The translations under genes and the position numbers were made by a program. Positions 1 through 4,353 of a stretch of 6,490 bases of DNA are shown here, piece after piece (position 1 is the first letter of the stretch; each line of letters opens with the position of its first letter). Location: the NCBI GenBank assembly GCA_947584125.1, contig CANPWI010000077.1, forward strand, positions 1 to 6,490, in the 5' to 3' direction. A model generated the notes under the pieces. That model searched no databases. It was not told the origin of the DNA and worked only from the letters and a program-made list of their open reading frames with translations. Origin of the DNA: an uncultured Clostridia bacterium. GTDB lineage: Bacteria > Bacillota > Clostridia > TANB77 > CAG-508.

Positions 1-697
1 TTACAAAATCCGGGTGTCGAATATTTTGCAAATTATGATTTACCTTTTTTAAAAAATTTTAACACCAAAATAATTGTTAATGCATGTGGAAGCACAATAG
101 AAGAATATGTTGATTTATGTAAGATATTAAATACATTAGATATTGATGGAGTAGAACTAAATTTATCTTGCCCAAATGTAAAAGCAGGTTGCTTAGCATT
201 TGGAACAACTTATGAAGGAGTAAAAGAGGTTACAAGTAAAGTAAGAAAGGTGTTAGACAAACCTTTAATAGTAAAATTAACACCAAATGTAACAGACATT
301 ACTCAGCCAGCACTTGGAGCACAAGATGCTGGAGCAGATGGAGTTTCTTTAATTAATACTTTGCTTGGAATGAGTATAAATGTACATACAAGAAAACCAC
401 ATTTAGCAAATAATACAGGAGGTTTATCAGGACCTTGTGTAAAACCTGTTGCTGTAAGAATGGTATATCAAGTAGCACAAAAATTAAATATACCAGTTTT
501 AGGCCTTCGGAGGAATTGTTACAGCAGAAGATGCAATGGAATTTATATTAGCAGGAGCTACAGCAATATCAATAGGAACAGGAAATTTTATAGAACCAGA
601 AACAAGTATAAAAGTTATAGATGGAATAGAAGAATATTTAGAAAAATATAATATAAAAGACATAAATGATATAATAGGAAAAGTAGAAATGAACTAA
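1..697 (+). CDS. pyrD: Dihydroorotate dehydrogenase type 1B, catalytic subunit; 5'-partial, one +1 frame break
   Basis: This is the C-terminal part (about 231 residues) of the FMN enzyme that oxidises dihydroorotate to orotate in cytosolic pyrimidine synthesis. The 1B class works with an electron-transfer subunit, PyrK, which is not visible here. Frame 1 shows ELNLSCPNVK, whose Cys (fragment residue 57) is the family's catalytic base, then VKLTPNVTDI, whose Lys contacts FMN, SLINTL, and NTGGLSGPCVKP. At C508 the frame must move +1: GGA starting at 509 continues GGIVTAEDAMEF and SIGTGNF, the FMN-phosphate-binding end, to TAA at 695-697. Without the shift the protein would end at 651 with an unrelated tail. 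The family is about 300 residues, so roughly 70 N-terminal residues lie upstream of the window. The rest of the gene shows no stops or other lesions. It is either read by frameshifting, affected by a sequencing error, or recently damaged. Confidence 0.93.
505..511 (+). other. +1 frameshift site CTT CGG A in pyrD
   Basis: The 0-frame reads GGC CTT CGG AGG. Skipping C508 gives GGC CTT GGA GGA ATT, which is G-L-G-G-I, the conserved GxGGI motif of dihydroorotate dehydrogenases. The spacing of that motif demands exactly three bases between the Gly codons, and four are present. CTT is also the slip codon of the known prfB +1 site, and an AGG lies just upstream (501-503), but no stop codon follows as it does in prfB. 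Confidence 0.7.
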
Positions 698-700
698 AAT

Positions 701-729
701 TTGACATTTTTAGCAAATCATGCTATAAT
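701..729 (+). promoter_or_regulatory. Consensus SigA-type promoter with extended -10
   Basis: TTGACA (701-706), a 17-base spacer, and TATAAT (724-729) match the vegetative consensus at all twelve positions, and TG at 721-722 makes an extended -10 (TGC TATAAT). It starts three bases after the pyrD stop. Transcription should begin near 736, giving a leader of about 30 bases before the ATG at 767. A gene call that starts at the TTG of 701 would be using the -35 box as a start codon. Confidence 0.9.
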
Positions 730-766
730 AAGAAATACATTATTTGAAAGGAATGTATTTTTTATT

Positions 767-1522
767 ATGAAAGAGAGTAAATCGATATCATTTAAAGTTA
801 TTACATTAGTAAAGATATTTGCTTTAATAATGATATCAATAATAGTATTAACAAATATACCCAAAAAATTAAAAACAGCAAAATTAGATGTAAAGCAAGA
901 GGTAGAGGTTGCAACAGCATGTGAAGAGTTTCCTAGTAACGAAATAGTAGAAACAAGAGAAATAACAGTATCTTCAAGATCTGAAGAAAGACAAATAGAT
1001 GAAAAGCAAATAACATCAGCTGAAGAAATGATTGAAATTACAGAAGAAAAAAATTATATAGAAATAGAAGATGTAACAATTTCTAAAAATATGGATTTAA
1101 CAGTAAGAACAGGATTATCAAAAGAAGACTTCATAAAATTAATTTCAGGAGTAAAACAAGATACATCAGGTTTTTTTGAACAAAATGCAGGTTTAATATA
1201 TGATATTTGTCAAGAATATGAGTTAAATGAAATATTCTTTTGTGGTTTAATTTCAGCAGAATCAGGATGGCAAATTGCAAATAATCATAGAAAAACATAT
1301 AATTATATTAGTTTAATGTCAAATGGAAAGCTAATACAATTTGCATCAGTTGAAGATGGATTAACAAAGGCTGCACAAAAATTACATAATAATTATTTAA
1401 CACCAGGTGGTAAATTTTATTATGGAAAAACATTGAGTGCAGTAAAAACTAAATTTTGTCCATCATCATCTACTTGGGTAAATTTAGTATATGGAAGAAT
1501 GAGTCAAATAGTAAATCAATAG
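767..1522 (+). CDS. Membrane-anchored N-acetylglucosaminidase-like protein
   Basis: The protein has 251 residues from the ATG at 767. Residues 11-31 are a strongly hydrophobic segment after a short basic stretch, so it is probably an uncleaved signal anchor with the rest outside the cell. Residues 40-120 are a polar, Glu-rich linker. Residues 135-250 resemble the lysozyme-like glucosaminidase fold of cell-wall hydrolases (GH73 or LytG-like). FFCGLISAESGW carries the expected catalytic Glu (E165), and YNYISLMS and FASVEDGLTKAAQKLHNNYL follow as in that family. The likely role is cutting the glycan strand of peptidoglycan. I prefer the ATG at 767 because a 701 start would lie inside the promoter. 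The GAAAGG at 746-751 is the only Shine-Dalgarno candidate, and its spacing of about 15 bases is long. The gene is monocistronic, with its own promoter and a terminator downstream. The family assignment is by motif only. Confidence 0.8.
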   Translation: MKESKSISFKVITLVKIFALIMISIIVLTNIPKKLKTAKLDVKQEVEVATACEEFPSNEIVETREITVSSRSEERQIDEKQITSAEEMIEITEEKNYIEIEDVTISKNMDLTVRTGLSKEDFIKLISGVKQDTSGFFEQNAGLIYDICQEYELNEIFFCGLISAESGWQIANNHRKTYNYISLMSNGKLIQFASVEDGLTKAAQKLHNNYLTPGGKFYYGKTLSAVKTKFCPSSSTWVNLVYGRMSQIVNQ

Positions 1523-1540
1523 TAAAATAAATATAAATTT

Positions 1541-1628
1541 TAAGAGTATACCTAGAATTTAAAAATTCGAGCGGTATAGGATAATGTAAAAATTATCTAC
1601 ACAGATGTAAGAATATTAAAAGTCTTAC
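1541..1628 (+). other. Structured RNA region with possible antiterminator ahead of the terminator
   Basis: Several hairpins can be drawn. TATACC (1547-1552) pairs with GGTATA (1573-1578) and encloses GAATT/AATTC (1555-1559 with 1564-1568). GATAAT (1580-1585) pairs with ATTATC (1592-1597). GTAAGA (1607-1612) can pair with TCTTAC (1623-1628), which is part of the 5' arm of the terminator that follows, so the two structures exclude each other. That is the layout of an attenuator or riboswitch leader for the kinase/GNAT operon. I recognise no known riboswitch consensus and no T-box motif, and no clear promoter lies between 1523 and 1600. It could equally be the 3' untranslated region of the glucosaminidase gene. 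Confidence 0.35.
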
Positions 1629-1666
1629 TGAGGAGTCTTAAAAAGATTTCTTAGTGAGGCTTTTTT
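1618..1666 (+). terminator. Intrinsic terminator, plus strand only
   Basis: Arms 1621-1639 and 1643-1661 pair over all 19 positions with an AAA loop, followed by a six-T run (1661-1666). Five of the pairs are G-U wobbles (for example U1623-G1659, G1630-U1652, G1633-U1649). These would become A-C mismatches on the other strand, so the hairpin functions only in plus-strand RNA. It ends transcription from the glucosaminidase gene, or attenuates reading into the kinase gene 40 bases downstream. Confidence 0.85.
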
Positions 1667-1702
1667 ATTATAAAGTAGTTTTATAAAAGAAGGTGAAAGA
1701 AA

Positions 1703-2263
1703 ATGAATTTAGTATTAATATTTGGACCTCAAGCTGTAGGTAAAATGACCATTGGTCAAGAATTAGAAAAAATAACTGGGTTAAAGCTTTTTCATAACCA
1801 CATGACAATTGATTTAGTTTCAAACTTTTTTAGCTATGGTACAGAAGAAGGAAGGAGATTAGTAGATTTATTTAGAATGGAGATATTCAAAGCTGTAGCA
1901 AAAAGTGATTTAAAAGGCTTAATATTTACATATACATGGTGCTTTGAACTAGAGGAGGATTGGGAATATACTAGAATAATTTGTGATATTTTTAAACAAA
2001 ATGGTGCAAATATTTATTTAGTAGAATTAGAAGCAGATTTGGAAGAGCGCCTCAGAAGGAATGTAACTAATAACAGATTAGAAAATAAATTATTAAAAAG
2101 AGATATTGAAAAAAGTAAAAAATTATTATTAGAAGCAGAACATAAACATAGAAATAATTCATATATTGGAGAAATTAAATTTGAAAATTATTTAAGAATA
2201 AATAATACTAATATTCCATCAGATGAAGTTGCCAAAATAATAAAAAATAAATTTAATATATAG
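1703..2263 (+). CDS. P-loop kinase-like AAA family protein
   Basis: The protein has 186 residues with a P-loop near the N-terminus: G8-P-Q-A-V-G-K14-M-T16 fits Walker A (GxxxxGK, then a Thr after one residue). It is followed by LKLFHNHMTIDLV (27-39), GLIFTYTWCFE (72-82) and an Arg-rich region ERLRRNVTNNR (115-125) that resembles the lid of small-molecule and nucleoside kinases. Proteins of this pattern are usually annotated only as 'AAA family ATPase' or shikimate-kinase-like, and the substrate is unknown. The start has a good site, GAAGGTG at 1689-1695, 7 bases before the ATG. Its stop codon overlaps the Shine-Dalgarno site of the following acetyltransferase, so the two are probably translationally coupled. 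Pairs of a small P-loop kinase and a GNAT are plausible self-protection or small-molecule modification genes, but that is inference. Confidence 0.8.
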   Translation: MNLVLIFGPQAVGKMTIGQELEKITGLKLFHNHMTIDLVSNFFSYGTEEGRRLVDLFRMEIFKAVAKSDLKGLIFTYTWCFELEEDWEYTRIICDIFKQNGANIYLVELEADLEERLRRNVTNNRLENKLLKRDIEKSKKLLLEAEHKHRNNSYIGEIKFENYLRINNTNIPSDEVAKIIKNKFNI

Positions 2264-2277
2264 GAGGAATGAAAATG
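2262..2277 (+). promoter_or_regulatory. Ribosome binding site that decides the GNAT start
   Basis: AGGAGG at 2262-2267 overlaps the TAG stop of the kinase gene (2261-2263). Two in-frame ATGs follow. The one at 2269 is one base from the site, too close to be used. The one at 2275 is 7 bases away and is the likely start. Confidence 0.8.
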
Positions 2278-2835
2278 AGATATTTTAAAAAATTAGTGGG
2301 AGAAAGGATTTATTTATCACCAAGAAATAGTGAAGATGTAGAAAAATTTACAGAATGGTTAAACGATTTTGAAACAACTGATTATCTTGGTAGTAGTGGA
2401 GCAATAATGACATTAGATGCTGAAAAGAAATATTTAGAAGAAAATTTTAATATGGAATGTATTTTTGCAATTGTAACATTAAAAGAAGATAAATTAATAG
2501 GGACAATTAGCATTGAAAAAATAAACCATATAAATAGAAGAGGAACATTAGGAATATTTATAGGAGACAAAGAATATAGAGATAATGGATATGGAACTGA
2601 AGCAATAAAGTTAATTTTAGACTATGGATTTAATTATTTAAATTTAAAAAACATAAAATTAGATTTATTAGAATTTAATCAAAGAGCATTAGCTTGTTAT
2701 AAAAAGTGCGGATTTAAAGAATATGGAAGAAGGAGAAAATGTAATTTTATAAATGGAAAATATTATGATACTATAGAAATGGATATATTATCAGAGGAAT
2801 TTAAAGAAGATTACATAAGAAATAAAAATATATAA
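2275..2835 (+). CDS. GNAT family N-acetyltransferase, RimJ/RimL-like
   Basis: The protein has 186 residues from the preferred ATG at 2275 (188 if the ATG at 2269 is used). It starts with the strand-forming GERIYLSPRNSEDVEKFTEWLND typical of RimJ/RimL-type GNAT domains. The acetyl-CoA pyrophosphate loop is R102-D-N-G-Y-G-T-E (consensus Q/RxxGxG/A), preceded by the strand TLGIFIGDKEYR. The C-terminal part NQRALACYKKCGFKEYGRRR (135-154) is the usual GNAT motif B region with the N..A...Y...GF signature. The protein should transfer acetyl from acetyl-CoA to an amine, which may be a protein N-terminus, an amino sugar, a polyamine or a drug; the sequence does not say which. It is the second gene of an operon with the P-loop protein, and a hairpin lies just after its stop. 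Confidence 0.88.
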   Translation: MRYFKKLVGERIYLSPRNSEDVEKFTEWLNDFETTDYLGSSGAIMTLDAEKKYLEENFNMECIFAIVTLKEDKLIGTISIEKINHINRRGTLGIFIGDKEYRDNGYGTEAIKLILDYGFNYLNLKNIKLDLLEFNQRALACYKKCGFKEYGRRRKCNFINGKYYDTIEMDILSEEFKEDYIRNKNI

Positions 2836-2880
2836 TTAAAAAAATATATAATGGGACATTTATAAGAAATGTCCCATTAT
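2835..2880 (-). terminator. Terminator between convergent genes
   Basis: A 14-bp perfect stem (2848-2861 with 2867-2880, loop ATAAG) contains a GGGACATTT/AAATGTCCC core. Read on the minus strand it is followed, after three bases, by seven U (complement of 2838-2844), so it is best suited to end the minus-strand peptidase transcript. In the plus direction there is no U-run, though the stem may also help end the kinase/GNAT operon. Confidence 0.8.
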
Positions 2881-2892
2881 TAATGTGATAAT

Positions 2893-3351
2893 CTATAAGA
2901 CCATTCCTAAAACTAAAATACCAATATTATTATTATAAATTTCATTAAATTGTGAAATAGGAAGTGGATTTTCACCAATACCAGCTTCTATTGTATATCC
3001 AGGTCTTCTGTACTCTTGTAAAAACCAATCTTTATAACCAGCAAAACTTGAATTGTATGGAACATCTGAAAGAGTATAGCCACTTACATCTGCGAATTTA
3101 TTACCTATAGTCTTTGACTCAGCTGGTGCATAATTTTGGAATTGCCAATAAATTTCTTTTCCTTGAGTATGATAAGCAAGAATTAATCTAAAGTTATGCA
3201 ATAATGTAAAATTATAAACTGCAATAGATTCCGGAGCTACTAGTGGCCCATATCCAACAAAATCACGAGGTGCTGGACTAGTAAATCCTTGAGAATATTT
3301 AATTTCTCTAGCTTGTTCCCAACCTGCTGGAAATTGCAAATTTAAATCCAC
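2893..3351 (-). pseudogene. N-terminally truncated M14 zinc carboxypeptidase (gamma-D-glutamyl-diamino acid endopeptidase type)
   Basis: These 152 residues match the C-terminal part of clostridial M14 peptidases, which trim peptidoglycan peptides and are commonly about 300-420 residues, often with LysM or peptidoglycan-binding domains in front. Visible motifs are VDLNLQFPAGWE, PAPRDFVG, AYHTQG with the third zinc ligand (H61), FAGYKDWF, and YTIEAGIGENPLP with the catalytic Glu (E122). The HxxE pair of zinc ligands and the substrate-binding Arg residues, which lie in the N-terminal half, are missing. The only start is a GTG that is the Val of the GVDLN motif, and it has no proper ribosome binding site. 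The open frame extends upstream only to 3378 before a stop at 3379-3381. It is almost certainly an inactive remnant. The break point lies at a perfect inverted repeat (3344-3363). Confidence 0.85.
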
Positions 3352-3363
3352 ACCTGTGGATTT
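3344..3363. repeat. Perfect inverted repeat at the peptidase break point
   Basis: AAATCCACA (3344-3352) and TGTGGATTT (3355-3363) are exact inverted copies separated by the two bases CC. The repeat sits exactly where homology to M14 peptidases starts and three bases before the stop of the neighbouring gene. Large serine recombinases use roughly symmetric sites with a two-base core, so this could be an attachment site or scar. It is also short enough to be fortuitous. Confidence 0.5.
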
Positions 3364-3365
3364 TA

Positions 3366-4022
3366 TTAAATTTCTTTTTCAGAACTTTGAATATCTCTAC
3401 TTTGACTTGGCTTAGAAATAGGTTTAAACACCTCACTTTGAGCAGTTGTAATAGACTCAGCTACTTCTTTAGGTATTGATTGTTCTAATTGTAATCTACA
3501 TAGAGTATTTATATTTTCTTCAAATGCATATCTATCAAATAAATCTGAATGAAAAGTTTTAAGAGTTTTAGAGCATTGTAATAGCTGTAGTAATTCTTGA
3601 GGATTATTATAAGATATTTTATCATTATCTCGTTGTTGTTGCTTTAAAAATAATCCTAATCCAGCCATTTTCCTTAAAGCGTGATGAGAATTTTCATCAT
3701 TGATAACAGATTTTCCTTCAAGTGCTGATTGATAAGCATCCTGGCAAATCTTATAAACAAAATTGTTTTGACTAATATTACATCTTTCAAAATCCTTAGA
3801 ACGAATATCCCATATCTTTGTGAGAGTATCAACATCAACAGTTTTACCTTCATTAGAATATTTTGCACCAAATAGAAATATATTTGCCATTTCATAGGCA
3901 TTTGGATCTTTTGCCCAATCAAAAGCATCATGATTTTCTTCTATCCAATTTAATACATTTTTGCTCGTAGAGTCAAAAGTGGAAGAAGAAATATTATCTT
4001 GAAAACTATAACTATAATCCAT
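3366..4022 (-). CDS. Uncharacterised 218-residue protein
   Basis: I do not recognise this protein. It has no signal peptide and no membrane segment, so it is probably cytosolic. The ends are polar and Ser-rich (SISSSTFDSTS-like at 10-20, KPSQSRDIQSSEKE at 204-217). The middle appears helical and Gln/Asn-rich, with LFLKQQQRDNDK (124-135) and PQELLQLLQC (141-150) as notable stretches. Cysteines occur at 81, 93, 150 and 175 without metal-ligand spacing. The start is well supported: GAGGTGA (4036-4030 on the minus strand) sits 7 bases before the ATG. It stops three bases from the inverted repeat at the M14 break, so its tail may have been formed or trimmed by that rearrangement. It is transcribed divergently from the recombinase module and could be cargo of a mobile element. 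Confidence 0.75.
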   Translation of the reverse strand: MDYSYSFQDNISSSTFDSTSKNVLNWIEENHDAFDWAKDPNAYEMANIFLFGAKYSNEGKTVDVDTLTKIWDIRSKDFERCNISQNNFVYKICQDAYQSALEGKSVINDENSHHALRKMAGLGLFLKQQQRDNDKISYNNPQELLQLLQCSKTLKTFHSDLFDRYAFEENINTLCRLQLEQSIPKEVAESITTAQSEVFKPISKPSQSRDIQSSEKEI

Positions 4023-4194
4023 TTATAAATCACCTCATAATCTTTATGTAAATATTATGTATATATATATAAATAAAATACTAGAAAAATTTTCAATTTT
4101 TAAATTATTAAGTACATTGACAAATATACTTATGCAAATGTCATAACAAGTTATATTCATTAATATTATGTATTAAACAAAATTAGGGGGAAAA
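4023..4194. promoter_or_regulatory. Divergent intergenic region with inverted repeats
   Basis: This 172-base region separates divergent genes. For the minus-strand gene it holds a strong ribosome site (4030-4036) and a weak promoter candidate: TTGAAA at 4096-4091 and TATATA at 4071-4066, spacer 19, inside an alternating AT tract (4057-4071). On the plus strand TTGACA occurs at 4117-4122, but no good -10 lies 16-18 bases after it. Two inverted repeats follow: TGACA/TGTCA (4118-4122, 4139-4143), whose arms are 21 bases apart, and ATAAC-AA-GTTAT (4143-4154). They could be operator or recombinase binding sites. Confidence 0.45.
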
Positions 4195-4344
4195 ATGGAT
4201 AATAACAAAAAAGAAATAAATAGTAATAAATTAGAATTTAATACATATTGTATTTTTTCAAATGAAAAACAAGATATAACTAATGTTATAGGATTAATGT
4301 TTAAAGACTTTCTAGATTTAGAGCTTATTGAGAAAGGAAGGTAG
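4195..4344 (+). CDS. Small 49-residue protein upstream of the recombinase
   Basis: An ATG at 4195 is preceded by AGGGGG (4185-4190) at 4 bases. It encodes a 49-residue acidic and polar peptide (MDNNKKEINSNKLEFNTY at the start, VIGLMFKDFLDLELIEKGR at the end) that stops at TAG 4342-4344. It has no membrane segment. The amphipathic C-terminal helix is preceded by a strand-like stretch, FNTYCIFS. The stop is 9 bases from the recombinase ATG, and the recombinase ribosome site (AGGAAGG, 4335-4341) lies inside its last codons, so the two are probably co-transcribed and coupled. Small open reading frames in front of serine recombinases are common in clostridial elements, and a role in controlling recombination is possible but not shown. 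I cannot name its family. Confidence 0.7.
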   Translation: MDNNKKEINSNKLEFNTYCIFSNEKQDITNVIGLMFKDFLDLELIEKGR

Positions 4345-4353
4345 AAAGTCAAC

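Noticed and set aside
250..651. A separate 133-residue gene starting at 250
   Set aside because: It is an internal piece of pyrD. The frame is open from base 1 with conserved PyrD sequence, and the tail after 508 is out-of-frame noise.
753..770. Five-codon leader peptide (ATG TAT TTT TTA TTA TGA) overlapping the glucosaminidase start
   Set aside because: The GAAAGG site is only one base from its ATG, too close for initiation, so the overlap is probably accidental.
1541..1702. T-box or a known riboswitch
   Set aside because: There is no T-box sequence (TGGNACCGCG-like) and none of the purine, SAM, TPP, lysine or glycine core motifs is present.
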